DNA of 64,000 bases from Janthinobacterium lividum (GTDB lineage: Bacteria; Pseudomonadota; Gammaproteobacteria; Burkholderiales; Burkholderiaceae_D), in NCBI RefSeq assembly GCF_034424625.1, contig NZ_CP139976.1, forward strand, positions 2,852,001 through 2,916,000. The letters run 5' to 3'. How positions within the stretch are numbered: position 1 is the first letter of the stretch; each line of letters starts with the position of its first letter. The notes beneath the pieces were generated by a model. The model did no database searches. It had not been told where the DNA came from and saw nothing but the letters and a program-made list of their open reading frames with translations. This document shows, piece after piece, positions 18,101-27,671 of the stretch. The translations under genes and the position numbers were made by a program.

Positions 18101-19350
18101 GTGTCGATATCCTTGTGGACGGTGCGCTTGGCATGCCCGCCCCGTTGCGCCCGGTAAATGCCCGCATGGCCGGAAAACAGATAGGCCACGACGCAGGCGA
18201 TGGCCGCATATACGCCGATCTCGGCGCCGAACAGTTCCATGGCCATCAGGGTCGAGGCGATCGGCGTATTGGCGGCACCGGCAAAGACGGCAACGAAGCC
18301 GATGGCGGCCAGCAAGGTGACGGGCTGGTGCAGCAGCGGGCCCAGCGCATTGCCCAGGGTCGCGCCGATGAAGAACAGGGGCGTCACTTCGCCGCCCTTG
18401 AATCCCGTGCCCAGCGAGACGATGGTAAACGCCATCTTGGCCAGGAAATCGTATGCCGGCAGCGGTTCCTTCAGCGCGTCGACGATGGTGGGGATGCCCA
18501 GACCGATGTAGCGATCCGTACCCAGCAGCCACACGGCGATGGCGATGATCACGCCGCCGGCCAGGGGGCGCAGCGGGGCGTAGCTGATCCAGCGCTTCAT
18601 CAGCCCGCTCAAGCCGTGCGTGGCCTGCGCAAACACGTTGCCGGTCACGCCGAACAGCACGCCAGCGATCACCATGGCGGACAAGGTCCAGGCGGAGATG
18701 GCGGGGATCAAAGGCACGGCGTAATGCGTGTGGTGAATGTTGAATAACTGCCCCCACAGCAAGCCCACCTGGTCGGCGATGACGGCAGCAGCCAGGCAAG
18801 GTAGCATGGCTTCGTAGCGCAGGCGGCCGATGGCCAGCACTTCCAGGCCGAAGATGGCGCCCGCCAGCGGCGTGCCGAAGACGGAGGCGAAGCCGGCGCT
18901 GATGCCGGCCATCAGGATGATGCGCCGGTCTTCATTATTCAACCGAAACATGCGCGTGAGCTGGTCGGCCAGTGCGCCGCCCATCTGCACGGCCGTGCCT
19001 TCGCGCCCGACCGAGGCGCCGAACAGATGTGAGACGACGGTGCCGCCCAGCACCAGCGGCGCCATGCGCAGGGGGATGATTTTTTTCGGGTCGTGGATTT
19101 CATCGATCAGCAGGTTCGCGCCGCCTTCGACACTGCTGCCATAGCGCAAATACAGCCAGCCGACGGCAAAGCCCGCCACGGGCAGCAGCCAGATCAGCCA
19201 GGCGTGCGCTCGCCGCGTAGCGGTTGCCCATTCCAGGGCGAACAGGAAGCCGGCCGAAGCCGATCCCGCCAGCACGGCCACAACAAAGGCCAGCAGCAGC
19301 CATTTCAGCAGATGCCGCAAGAGGTCGGTGAGGGCGCTAAGACGCTGCAT
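18097..19350 (-). CDS. CLC-family anion channel/antiporter, possibly fluoride type (CLC-F)
   Basis: 417-residue CLC membrane protein with 10 or more hydrophobic helices. The gating-glutamate motif reads GREGTAVQ, in place of the GREGP of chloride CLCs. The chloride-site motif GSGIP is not present: the equivalent region reads GSSVEGGANLLIDEIHD. This pattern (no GSGIP, GREGT, and a GxN-LIxDEIHD stretch) is what I associate with the F-/H+ antiporter clade CLC-F, so fluoride export is likely but inferred. The ATG at 19350 is preferred to a TTG at 19365. It follows the PLP decarboxylase by 36 bp and overlaps the methyltransferase start. No fluoride riboswitch was recognised upstream. Confidence 0.82.
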   Translation of the reverse strand: MQRLSALTDLLRHLLKWLLLAFVVAVLAGSASAGFLFALEWATATRRAHAWLIWLLPVAGFAVGWLYLRYGSSVEGGANLLIDEIHDPKKIIPLRMAPLVLGGTVVSHLFGASVGREGTAVQMGGALADQLTRMFRLNNEDRRIILMAGISAGFASVFGTPLAGAIFGLEVLAIGRLRYEAMLPCLAAAVIADQVGLLWGQLFNIHHTHYAVPLIPAISAWTLSAMVIAGVLFGVTGNVFAQATHGLSGLMKRWISYAPLRPLAGGVIIAIAVWLLGTDRYIGLGIPTIVDALKEPLPAYDFLAKMAFTIVSLGTGFKGGEVTPLFFIGATLGNALGPLLHQPVTLLAAIGFVAVFAGAANTPIASTLMAMELFGAEIGVYAAIACVVAYLFSGHAGIYRAQRGGHAKRTVHKDIDT

Positions 19351-19386
19351 CGTGCATCCAGTCAAGGCTGATCGGTGGGTGTTTCC

Positions 19387-20976
19387 TTACAAGCCCAGTT
19401 CCGCCACCAGCGTTTGGCCGATGGCGCGCTGCTCGTCCAGGATGGCGCGCAGGTGGTGGGGGCGCGTCTTGACGTTGGTCATGACCACGCGCAATACGTT
19501 GGTCGGGCCAGGGTAGCGCGTCGATTCCAGTACCGTGCGCGACACAAAGCTGTGGCCTTGCGCCTTCTGCCGGTTTTGCAGCTTGGCGTTGAGCGTATTG
19601 AGCTGCGTGTTCAACTCTGTCGCCGCGTCCACCTGGCCGCTGGCCAGCAAGCTTTCCATGCGCTGGCGCAAGTGCGCGGGCACGTAGCGGTAGGTCAGGA
19701 TGAAGGTGTCGGAGCGCGTGACGAGCTCGAAATCCTGCTGGTCGGCCAGCAAGTCCTGCAACTGGCCGGACAGGGTGGCCGCCTGCCGCAGCAAGGTCGT
19801 GTAGCCGGACACGCCCAGCACCTTGAACGAAGTCCACAGTTTCAAGGCATCGAAGCGGCGCGAGCCTTCCAGCGAGGTCTGGCCCAGGTCGCCCGAGTTG
19901 TCGCGCAAGATGTAGTTGGCGTTGTGTTTCAGCAAGTTCAGGCTGGCGCTATCCTTGAACAGCACCATGCTTTGCGCCATCGGCACCCACAGCAATTTAT
20001 GCCCGTCGATGACGACGGAGTCGGCCAGGGCAATCCCGTCGTACAGGGCGCGGTACTGTTCCGCGATCAGGAGGGCGCCGCCCCAGGCCGCATCGACGTG
20101 GAACCAGATGCTTTCCCGCGCGGCAATGGCCGCCATGGCGGCCAATGGATCGATGGCGCCTGTTTCCGTCGTGCCTGCGATGCCAATCATGGCGACGACC
20201 TTGATCTTGCGCAATTTCAAGTCGGCAATGGTCGCTTCCAGCGCGGCGATATCGATGCGGTTGTCGCGGTCGACGGCCACCAGGTGCAAGGCGTTTTCGC
20301 CGAGGCCCAGGGTCGCCAGCGCCTTTTTCACGGAGTAATGGCTGCGGGCCGAACCGATCACGGCCAGCCCCGCGTAGCTGGAATCCTGCATGGCCGCAAA
20401 CAGGCCCCGTTTGCGCGTGCCGGGCAACTGCCGTTCCAGCGCCACGGCCAGGGCCGTCAAGTTGCCCATGGTGCCGCCATTGACGACATTGCCCAGCGCG
20501 CCGCTGGTGGCGGCCATCGCCTGCGCGTAGACGGCGTTCGGCTGCTGGTACACCTGGCGGTGCAGCCAGCCGAGGATCTGCTTTTCGATCAGGGTCGACA
20601 CATACGCCGTCTCGATCTTCACCTGGTTCTGGTTCAGGGTGGCCGTAAACGCTTCGGCCAGCACGCTGATCCAGGGCAGGGCCTGCGTCATGTGGCCGAT
20701 GTATTGCGGATGGTTTAGTTGGGCCGTATTGGCCAGCACGGTGGTGTCGAGTTCTTGCAGGAAATCCGCCACGGGCATGCCGTGCGCGGGCAGGCAAGTA
20801 TCGGACAGTTGCGTCAGCAATTGCGCATACGGCGTGTGCGGATAGGGCGTGTCGCGTTCGGCGGCCAGCCAGCCGCCCAGCATGCCCAGCGCCTGCTGCA
20901 GGGGCGCGGGCGAGCGTTGCAGCGCATCGATGGAAAAATGCTGCTGCAGCAGCTGTTCGATAGGGGTATCGGTCAT
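19387..20976 (-). CDS. Group II PLP-dependent amino-acid decarboxylase
   Basis: 529-residue PLP enzyme of the glutamate/aromatic amino-acid decarboxylase family. The PLP-lysine motif VIDGHKLLWVPM, the cofactor aspartate in WFHVDAAWGG and the glycine-rich NGGTMGNLTAL segment are all visible. Length and the N-terminal LNHPQYIGHM segment recall glutamate/aspartate decarboxylase-like proteins (including PanP-type aspartate 1-decarboxylases), but the substrate cannot be fixed by eye. First gene of a three-gene minus-strand unit with the CLC antiporter and a methyltransferase. If the substrate is acidic, proton consumption by decarboxylation beside a proton-coupled antiporter would fit an acid-stress pairing; that is speculative. 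Confidence 0.85.
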   Translation of the reverse strand: MTDTPIEQLLQQHFSIDALQRSPAPLQQALGMLGGWLAAERDTPYPHTPYAQLLTQLSDTCLPAHGMPVADFLQELDTTVLANTAQLNHPQYIGHMTQALPWISVLAEAFTATLNQNQVKIETAYVSTLIEKQILGWLHRQVYQQPNAVYAQAMAATSGALGNVVNGGTMGNLTALAVALERQLPGTRKRGLFAAMQDSSYAGLAVIGSARSHYSVKKALATLGLGENALHLVAVDRDNRIDIAALEATIADLKLRKIKVVAMIGIAGTTETGAIDPLAAMAAIAARESIWFHVDAAWGGALLIAEQYRALYDGIALADSVVIDGHKLLWVPMAQSMVLFKDSASLNLLKHNANYILRDNSGDLGQTSLEGSRRFDALKLWTSFKVLGVSGYTTLLRQAATLSGQLQDLLADQQDFELVTRSDTFILTYRYVPAHLRQRMESLLASGQVDAATELNTQLNTLNAKLQNRQKAQGHSFVSRTVLESTRYPGPTNVLRVVMTNVKTRPHHLRAILDEQRAIGQTLVAELGL

Positions 20977-21026
20977 GGCGCGTTGTCTTCTCTACGGATT
21001 GCTGATGCCACGGTGACAAACGAATT

Positions 21027-21070
21027 GCGCCCAGGCGAAAGCGGGATTTTACCCGACTCCGCCTGGGCGC
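21027..21070 (-). terminator. Strong stem-loop after trpS
   Basis: Perfect 11-bp arms (gcgcccaggcg at 21027-21037, cgcctgggcgc at 21060-21070) with an inner 4-bp stem (cggg/cccg). It lies 39 bp past the trpS stop and 51 bp before the decarboxylase start. There is no T run, so it may be a rho-independent terminator of weak type, an mRNA stabiliser, or a leader hairpin of the downstream unit. Confidence 0.5.
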
Positions 21071-21108
21071 ATCAGTTTGCTATATCAGTTTGCTATGACT
21101 GCTGGTGA

Positions 21109-22185
21109 TCAGAAGTAGTTCAGGCCCAGCGCCGACTTGACTTCATCGGCCGTGCGGGCCGCTACTTCGCGTGCCTTGAAGGTGCCTTCCTTCAGCATCT
21201 GGATGACCTGGCCCTTGTCCTTGGCGAATTCTTCGCGGCGGGCGCGGATCGGCGCCAGCATTTCCTGCAAGACCACATCCAGGCGCTTCTTGACAATGCT
21301 GTCGCCCAGGCCGCCACGCACATAATGTGCCTTCATTTCGGCCAGCGCCGCTTTTTCCGGATCGAAGGCGTCCAGGTAGGTAAACGCGATGTTGCCTTCC
21401 AGGTGGCCCGGGTCTTCCACGCGCAGGTGCAGCGGGTCGGTATAGACTTTCTTCACGGCGGCCGTGATTTCGGCCGAGGTCGCGCCCAGGTTGATGGTGT
21501 TGCCCAGCGACTTGCTCATCTTCGCCTTGCCGTCGATGCCGGGCAGGCGGCCGATGTCGGGTACCAGCGCCTTGCATTCCATCAGCACTTCGCGGTTGTA
21601 CATGCGGTTGAAGCGGCGCACGATTTCATTCGTTTGCTCGATCATCGGGATCTGGTCTTCGCCCACGGGCACCACGCCCGCCTTGAAGGCCGTGATGTCG
21701 GCCGCCTGGCTGGCGGGGTAGGTCAAAAAGCCGGCCGGGATGTCGCGCTCGAAGCCGCGCAGGCGGATTTCTTCCTTGACGGTGGGATTGCGCTCGAGGC
21801 GCGCCACGGTGACGATGTTCAGGTAGTAAAACGTCAGTTCGGCCAGTTCCGGGATTTGCGACTGGATGAATACCGTGGTCTTCGTCGGGTCGATGCCGAC
21901 AGCCAGGTAATCGAGCGCCACTTCGACGACATTGCGGTGCACCTTGTCGATGTCTTCCATATTGTCCGTCAGCGCCTGGGCGTCGGCCAGCATGATGAAT
22001 TGCTTGTAGCTGTTCTGGTAGCGGACGCGGTCGCGCAGGCTGCCCACGTAGTGGCCCAGGTGCAAGGGGCCGGTCGGGCGGTCGCCCGTCAGGATCACGG
22101 ATTGCGATGCGATGGCGGCGGCGGACAGCGGCGCGGCCGGGGTATTCTCGGTGTCGGGGGTATCGGGGGTGTTAGGCAAGCTCAT
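21109..22185 (-). CDS. trpS: Tryptophanyl-tRNA synthetase
   Basis: Class I aminoacyl-tRNA synthetase charging tRNA-Trp. 358 residues from the ATG at 22185, which has AAAGGA 6 bases upstream; the frame is open to 22266. The HIGH-type signature is [11 protein letters not shown] and the KMSKS loop is [10 protein letters not shown]. An N-terminal tail of about 28 residues rich in Thr, Pro and Ala precedes the catalytic core, giving a slightly longer protein than the common 330-340. Transcribed divergently from the CocE-type hydrolase. Confidence 0.96.
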   Translation of the reverse strand: MSLPNTPDTPDTENTPAAPLSAAAIASQSVILTGDRPTGPLHLGHYVGSLRDRVRYQNSYKQFIMLADAQALTDNMEDIDKVHRNVVEVALDYLAVGIDPTKTTVFIQSQIPELAELTFYYLNIVTVARLERNPTVKEEIRLRGFERDIPAGFLTYPASQAADITAFKAGVVPVGEDQIPMIEQTNEIVRRFNRMYNREVLMECKALVPDIGRLPGIDGKAKMSKSLGNTINLGATSAEITAAVKKVYTDPLHLRVEDPGHLEGNIAFTYLDAFDPEKAALAEMKAHYVRGGLGDSIVKKRLDVVLQEMLAPIRARREEFAKDKGQVIQMLKEGTFKAREVAARTADEVKSALGLNYF

Positions 22186-22503
22186 CAAGTTTCCTTTCGA
22201 GCCGCCTGCATCGGGGATGATCCAGGCTGAGCCTGTTACGCCACCGATCGAGGCGGCGTTGATCATAATTCACATCACTATGCAGTGGCCGCGCGAAAGT
22301 GAGCGGGACCACCAATTCAAGCAGGCGTGTTGTGAATGAATAAATTTCATGGCGTTATGGTTGCAGTTCGCACGCGTTCTGTCAAGTTTGCGCCCCGATT
22401 TATCTGCTGCGCTGCGTCAGAGGCTAGCCTTATGCGGAACTTGCTTTCCGGGTACTATTGCCGTTCGGCCACTTTTGCGTGGCATGAATCATTGGAGAAC
22501 AGT
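22186..22503. other. Divergent intergenic region trpS / hydrolase
   Basis: 318 bp. It should hold the promoters of trpS (minus) and the secreted hydrolase (plus). A TATGAT hexamer on the minus strand near 22265 could be the trpS -10, but no matching -35 is convincing. A small palindrome GGCTAGCC lies near 22420. No ORF or RNA is recognised. Confidence 0.4.
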
Positions 22504-24447
22504 ATGCGCGTGTCGTCCCCCGTCCGGCTCACCGGTCTGGCTTTTGTTATCAGTTACTTGTTTGCAGTACCGGCGATGGCGCAAACGCCGCCGATGACGC
22601 CCGATATCGGCGCCAAGCTGGTGATGCCCGACATGAATGACTACGTCAAGCGCGTGGTGATGATCCCCATGCGCGACGGCGTCAAGCTGTACACGGTGAT
22701 TGTCGTGCCGAAAGGCGCGCAAAAGGCGCCGATCATGCTCACGCGCACGCCGTACAATGCGGCCCGCCGCGCCCAGCGCGCCGCCAGTCCCAGCATGCTG
22801 GTCACTTTGCCGCTGGGCGACGACACCCTGGTGGAAAACGGCTACATTCGCGTGTTCCAGGACGTGCGCGGCAAGTATGGCTCGGAAGGCGATTACGTCA
22901 TGACGCGCCCCGTGCGTGGTCCGCTGAACAATACCAAGGTCGACAACGTCACGGATGCGTGGGACACCATCGACTGGCTCGTCAAAAACGTGCCGGAAAC
23001 GAATGGCAAGGTGGGCATGCTCGGTTCCTCGTACGAGGGGCATACGGTGCTGATGGCCCTGGTCGACCCGCATCCGGCGCTGAAGGTGGCCATTCCCATG
23101 AGCGCCATGGTAGACGGCTGGCGCGGCGACGACTGGTTCCATAACGGCGCCTTCCGCATGCCCAGCCTGTCGTACATCGCGGGACAGACGAGCGTGCGCG
23201 GCGGCGGCGAATCGCCGGCGCTGGGCGTCTATGACGATTACGACGCGTATCTGCGCATCGGCTCGGCCGGTGACTACGCGAAAAAGTTCGGCATCGACAA
23301 GCTGACGTACACGAAAAAGCTGTTCGAACATCCGGCTTACGACAGTTACTGGCAAGAACAGGCGCTCGACAAGATCCTCGCGAAACGCCCGTTGATCGTG
23401 CCCACCATGCACGTGGTGGGACAGTGGGACCAGGAAGATATCTATGGCCCCTACGCCACCTATTGGGCGATGGAGGGACGCGACAAGCGCAACAACCTCA
23501 ATTACCTGGCCATCGGCCCGTGGCGCCATAGCGGCGTCAACTATGACGGTTCCAGCCTGGGCGCCCTGAAGTTTGACGGCGATACGGCGCGCCAGTTCCG
23601 CGAAAAAGTCATGCAGCCATTCCTCAATCAATACCTGAAGGATGGCGCGCCGGACGCGAATACGGCGCCCGTGGTGTCGTACCAGAGCGGCACGAACCAG
23701 TGGCAGCGCCTGCAGCAGTGGCCGCTGGCTTGCGAGACCTGCGACACGAAGCTGACGCCGATCTACCTGCAGGATGGCTACAAGCTGGGCTTTGCGGCGC
23801 CATCGGGCGCTGCGGATGCGGCTGAAGGCGCCTTCGATGAATACGTGGCCGATCCTGCCAAGCCCGTGCCTTTCGTGCCCCGTCCTGTGCGCCTGAACGA
23901 TGGCGACGTGTGGAAGCCATGGCTGGTCAGCGACCAGCGCGGCTATGCGGACCGCACGGACGTGCTCAGCTATGTTTCCGAACCGTTGAAAACGGCCGTG
24001 CGCATCGCCGGCGCGCCGATGGTCAACCTGTTTGCCGCCACCAGCGGCACGGATGCGGACTGGGTGGTGAAACTGATCGACGTGTATCCGGATGAGGTGC
24101 CGTCGCAGCCGGCCATGGGCGGGTATCAGCTGGGCGTGGCGATGGATATCTTCCGCGGCCGCTACCGCGACAGCTTCGAGCACCCGACGCCGATACCTGC
24201 GGGCAAAGTGGAGCGCTACCGTTTCGCCTTGCCGAACGCGAATCACGTCTTCCTGCCCGGCCACCGCATCGCCGTGCAAGTACAGTCGAGCTGGTTCCCC
24301 CTGTACGACCGCAATCCGCAAAACTACGTGCCGAACATCTTCCTGGCCGACCCAGGCCATTATAGAAAGGCGACGCAGCGCGTGTACCACGCGACAGGGG
24401 CGGCCAGCGCAATCGAGTTGCCGATGGCGCCGCTCGACGCGCGCTAG
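22504..24447 (+). CDS. Secreted CocE/NonD-family hydrolase (X-Pro dipeptidyl-peptidase S15 type)
   Basis: 647 residues from the ATG at 22504 (GGAG 6 bases upstream), starting with a Sec signal peptide that ends in AVPAMA|Q near residue 27, so a periplasmic or secreted enzyme. The alpha/beta hydrolase domain has the nucleophile in GSSYEG (S176), the aspartate region VGQWDQEDIYG and the histidine in GPWRHSG (H342). A C-terminal jelly-roll domain follows. The family includes cocaine esterase, glutaryl acylase and alpha-amino-acid ester hydrolases acting on beta-lactams; I cannot choose among them. Its stop overlaps the convergent EamA stop (24444-24447). Confidence 0.9.
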   Translation: MRVSSPVRLTGLAFVISYLFAVPAMAQTPPMTPDIGAKLVMPDMNDYVKRVVMIPMRDGVKLYTVIVVPKGAQKAPIMLTRTPYNAARRAQRAASPSMLVTLPLGDDTLVENGYIRVFQDVRGKYGSEGDYVMTRPVRGPLNNTKVDNVTDAWDTIDWLVKNVPETNGKVGMLGSSYEGHTVLMALVDPHPALKVAIPMSAMVDGWRGDDWFHNGAFRMPSLSYIAGQTSVRGGGESPALGVYDDYDAYLRIGSAGDYAKKFGIDKLTYTKKLFEHPAYDSYWQEQALDKILAKRPLIVPTMHVVGQWDQEDIYGPYATYWAMEGRDKRNNLNYLAIGPWRHSGVNYDGSSLGALKFDGDTARQFREKVMQPFLNQYLKDGAPDANTAPVVSYQSGTNQWQRLQQWPLACETCDTKLTPIYLQDGYKLGFAAPSGAADAAEGAFDEYVADPAKPVPFVPRPVRLNDGDVWKPWLVSDQRGYADRTDVLSYVSEPLKTAVRIAGAPMVNLFAATSGTDADWVVKLIDVYPDEVPSQPAMGGYQLGVAMDIFRGRYRDSFEHPTPIPAGKVERYRFALPNANHVFLPGHRIAVQVQSSWFPLYDRNPQNYVPNIFLADPGHYRKATQRVYHATGAASAIELPMAPLDAR

Positions 24448-25301
24448 GCCATTCGCATCAGCATGGCGCCCGCCGCTATCAGGGCGATGGCCAGGTAGCG
24501 GCGGGGGCTGATTGTTTCGCGCAGGAACAGGGCCGCAATGGCGATGGCGAACAAAATCGATGTTTCGCGCAGGGCGGCAATGGCGGCAACGGGCGCCTGC
24601 GTCATGGCCCACAGAGCCAGGCCATACGAGGCGAGGGTGCCGAAACCGCCAACGGCGGCCAGGCGCCATTGCGTTTGCGCATACGCAAGCAAATCGGCGG
24701 GACGGCGCAACGCCGTCCACAGCAGCAATCCGGTTCCGTTCAAGACAAAAATCCACATCGTGTAGGCGGCTGGCGCGCCGGACAGGCGCACACCGATGCC
24801 GTCGATCAGGGTATAGCTGGCGATGACGCAGGCGTTGCCCAGTGCAAAGGCGGTGGCGCGCCCCGTGCTTTTCGGCACCTGGCCGATGGCGCTCGTGCGC
24901 GCGGCAACATACAGGCCGAGGATCCCCGCGCAGATGCAGGCGACGGCGCCCATCTGCATGGCGGACAGGCGCTCGCCGATCAGCGGCCAGCTGGCCAGCG
25001 CGACGATCAGCGGCGCGCTGCCGCGCATCAGGGGATAGGCATGGCTCATGTCGCCCGCCTTGTAGGCGGCCGCCAGCAGCGAGTAATAGGCCAGCTGCGC
25101 CACGGCCGAGGCGGCCAGGTAGGGCCAGCTGGCGGGCGCGGGAGCATGAACAAAGGGCAAGACGGCCAGTGAAATCAGGGCCGCGCCGGCGGAGACGAGC
25201 ACCGTGCTGAGAAAGGTATCCTTGCCGGACTTGACGATGGCGTTCCAGCTGGCGTGCAGCAGGGCGGCAAACAGGACGACGGCGACGACCAGACCGGACA
25301 T
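24444..25301 (-). CDS. EamA/DMT-family transporter
   Basis: 285-residue inner-membrane protein with ten predicted hydrophobic helices arranged as two EamA repeats, of the drug/metabolite transporter superfamily. Conserved features include the SWNAIVK motif in TM1, YPLMRGSAPLIVA in the first repeat and ALRETSILFA in the second. It starts only 7 bp after the stop of the solute-binding protein gene, with AAGG just upstream inside that gene's end, so the two are probably translated from one mRNA. The substrate (amino acid, metabolite or drug efflux) is unknown. Confidence 0.88.
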   Translation of the reverse strand: MSGLVVAVVLFAALLHASWNAIVKSGKDTFLSTVLVSAGAALISLAVLPFVHAPAPASWPYLAASAVAQLAYYSLLAAAYKAGDMSHAYPLMRGSAPLIVALASWPLIGERLSAMQMGAVACICAGILGLYVAARTSAIGQVPKSTGRATAFALGNACVIASYTLIDGIGVRLSGAPAAYTMWIFVLNGTGLLLWTALRRPADLLAYAQTQWRLAAVGGFGTLASYGLALWAMTQAPVAAIAALRETSILFAIAIAALFLRETISPRRYLAIALIAAGAMLMRMA

Positions 25302-25308
25302 GCAGGCC

Positions 25309-26130
25309 TTAGCGGGGGCGTATGCTCAGCGACAGCAATTCCTGGCGGTGATGGCGCTGGAAGCCTTCCATCACGGAACCCGAGCGCCCCGCCTTGTCCA
25401 GCAGGTCGCGCAGGGTGGCCTGGTCTTCCGCCGTGAGGGATTTGCGCGACAGGTAGACGCCGCTCATGCCCCAAGGTAATTCTGGCAGCGCTTCCAGGCG
25501 CAAGCGGTCGGCCAGGCCATACACGCGCGCATCGTTCTGCGCCACGCCTGCCAGGATGGTGGGGCTCATGATGGTGGCATCGATGAAGCCGCTTTGCATC
25601 AGGCGCGCCACGGAGAGCGCGTCGACTTCGTAGAACAGGCGTCCCTGGCTGCTCAGTTCCTTCGCCAGCGCCTGGTACGGTGCGCCATAGTCGTAGCCGC
25701 GCACGAGCGCCACGCGCAATTCGCGCCGCTCGATCAGTTCCTGCATGGTGTTGATGGGCGCGCGCGCGCCCTGTAGCGAGATCAGCAGGGGGCGGCTGCC
25801 CAGCATGGGGATGAACAAGCCATGCTGGTCGCGCCGCAAGGTGCTGCTGGCGGGGATCAGCAAGTCGGCCTTGCCCGCCTCGAACATCGCTTCCAGGCGC
25901 GCGCGGGGCACGGCCGTGAAGATGAAATTGCAGCCGAGCTTGGCGCCCATGCTGCGCAGCAAGTCGGGATAGATGCCGCCGATCGTGGCGCCATTGACCA
26001 CCACGCTGGCGCCGATGGCCGAGACGGGCACCTGGATGTCGCGCGAACATTGCGCGCCCGCCAGCGGCGGCAGCGCCAGCGCCAGCATGGCCACGGTTCG
26101 GCGCCAGGCGCTGGAATAAAAGTCAGTCAT
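25309..26130 (-). CDS. Periplasmic solute-binding protein (family 3-like), orphan
   Basis: 273 residues with a signal peptide ending near LPPLAGAQC. The fold is that of amino-acid-type extracellular solute-binding proteins: IGGIYPDLLRSMGAKLGCNF, then RARLEAMFEAGKADLLIPAS and a C-terminal helix-rich lobe. AAGGA precedes the ATG. No ABC permease or ATPase gene is nearby; the only partner is the EamA transporter 7 bp downstream. It may therefore be a sensor-type or orphan binding protein rather than part of an ABC importer. The ligand is unknown. Confidence 0.8.
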   Translation of the reverse strand: MTDFYSSAWRRTVAMLALALPPLAGAQCSRDIQVPVSAIGASVVVNGATIGGIYPDLLRSMGAKLGCNFIFTAVPRARLEAMFEAGKADLLIPASSTLRRDQHGLFIPMLGSRPLLISLQGARAPINTMQELIERRELRVALVRGYDYGAPYQALAKELSSQGRLFYEVDALSVARLMQSGFIDATIMSPTILAGVAQNDARVYGLADRLRLEALPELPWGMSGVYLSRKSLTAEDQATLRDLLDKAGRSGSVMEGFQRHHRQELLSLSIRPR

Positions 26131-26230
26131 ACCTATCCTTGCTCACCATCGAATGCCGGGCATCGGTAACGCCCCGCTGATTATCCCATTCTCGCCTATT
26201 TATTTCCCAAATACAACATTATCCCGCTGA

Positions 26231-27514
26231 CTACTTTGTGGTGGAAACCATAAGTCTTGCCTCGCGTTGCGCCTTGAAGTAGCGCCAGGCCACCAGGATG
26301 GCCAGAATTTGCATGATCGCGCACAGGTAGAAAGTGCTGCCGATGCGCCAGTCCTGCGGCGGCAAATGGCTCACTTTGCCGAGGATCATGCTGCCCAGCA
26401 AAGGCATCATGATGATGCCCAGGCTGCTGATCGATTGCAGGGAGCCCATCAGTTCTCCCTGTTCGCTGGCGTTCGATGATTTCGAGATGATGCCTTGCAG
26501 GGCCGGTCCGGCGGCAAAGGCCAGCAGGTTGCAGAGGATTAGCGCATACATCATCCAGCCCTGCGTCGCCAGGCCGTACAGCAAATAGGTGAGGGCGCCC
26601 GAAGCCATGCCCAGCAGCGACAACCGCACCTCGCCGAAGCGCTTGATGAGTATGCCCAGCAAGCCTGCCTGCACGACGGCCGCGCACAGGCCCACGCAGA
26701 ACAGGGCGATGCCGTTCTGGCGCGGCGTCCAGTCGAAACGGAAATGCGTGTACAGCACCCAGGTGGTGTTGAGCATCATTTGCGCAAACGTCATCAGGCC
26801 GAAAGCCAGTACCAGGCCGCGGATTTCCACGCGGCGCACCAGCTTCAGCAGGGCTGCAAACGGATTGATGCGCGCCAGGGTGAACGGTGCGCGCGGGCCA
26901 GGCTGCAGCGATTCGGGCACGCAGAAATAGCCATAGATGAAATTGGCCGCCGACAGGCCCGCCGCCACATAGAACGGCAAGCGCAGATCGATTTCGCCCA
27001 GCAGGCCGCCCAGCATGGGGCCGCAAATGAAACCCAGGCCGAAAGCGGCGCCGATCTTGCCGAAGCTCTTGGCGCGGTTGTCCGGCGTGGAAACGTCGGA
27101 GGCGTAGGCGGACGCGACCGACATGCTGGCCGACGAGACGCCGCCGATGACCCTGCCGATGAACAGGCAGGCCAGGTTCGGCGCCCAGCCCGTGGCGAGA
27201 AAGTTGATGCCCATGCCGGCCATCGAGTAGAGCAGCACGGGACGGCGTCCCACGCGGTCGCTGATGGCGCCCAGCATGGGCATGAAGATGAATTGCAGCA
27301 AGCCGAAGAGGGCTGCCATGATGCCGTACCAGAACGCCTGGGCATCCTTGCCGTCGACAAAGTTGCCGATCAGGATGGGCAGCACGGGCACCACCAGGCC
27401 GATGCCCAGCATGTCGATGAAGACGCAGACGAGGATGAAATTGAGGTTGCCGGCGCGCGCGGGCGCGGCGGGCGATGACGGGGAAGGGCTGTCGGTGCTG
27501 GTTTTATCGGACAT
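26231..27514 (-). CDS. MFS exporter, TetA-like (TCR/Tet family)
   Basis: 427-residue, 12-helix major facilitator. The loop 2-3 motif A is DRVGRRPVLLYS. The region GRVIGGVSSASMSVASAYASDVSTPDNRAKSFG and GLGFICGPMLGGLLG follows the layout of tetracycline exporters of class A/C, as does the ESLQPGPRAPF central loop. The start at 27514 is chosen because translation from 27643 would add a non-hydrophobic tail. No TetR repressor is divergent here, unlike in mobile tet cassettes, so it is likely a chromosomal relative with another or broader substrate; resistance cannot be inferred. Confidence 0.88.
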   Translation of the reverse strand: MSDKTSTDSPSPSSPAAPARAGNLNFILVCVFIDMLGIGLVVPVLPILIGNFVDGKDAQAFWYGIMAALFGLLQFIFMPMLGAISDRVGRRPVLLYSMAGMGINFLATGWAPNLACLFIGRVIGGVSSASMSVASAYASDVSTPDNRAKSFGKIGAAFGLGFICGPMLGGLLGEIDLRLPFYVAAGLSAANFIYGYFCVPESLQPGPRAPFTLARINPFAALLKLVRRVEIRGLVLAFGLMTFAQMMLNTTWVLYTHFRFDWTPRQNGIALFCVGLCAAVVQAGLLGILIKRFGEVRLSLLGMASGALTYLLYGLATQGWMMYALILCNLLAFAAGPALQGIISKSSNASEQGELMGSLQSISSLGIIMMPLLGSMILGKVSHLPPQDWRIGSTFYLCAIMQILAILVAWRYFKAQREARLMVSTTK

Positions 27515-27671
27515 GCATGCTTTCGGCGCGCACCCCGCGCCGCCGTGCGGCTGGCGGGGTTCAGTTGTTGGCGTTGCGCCGGCGCGTTGCAGGTTTCTGC
27601 TGACGCGCGGCGCGATAGCTGAGCCTTGCATTATAGACAGCATGGGCCATGCTGGCTATCGCCACCAGGGT

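Noticed and set aside
18101..18799. N-terminal extension of the methyltransferase frame to 18799
   Set aside because: It runs out of frame through the CLC gene. The ATG at 18100 with ATGA coupling and a SAM motif at normal distance is the real start.
20977..21108. Fluoride riboswitch ahead of the decarboxylase-CLC unit
   Set aside because: Looked for because the CLC may be a fluoride exporter. Only a simple 11-bp stem-loop is present; the conserved crcB-motif sequence is not.
26231..27514. TetA-like exporter as an acquired tetracycline-resistance gene
   Set aside because: No divergent TetR repressor, no flanking mobile element and base use like the neighbours; more likely a chromosomal family member.
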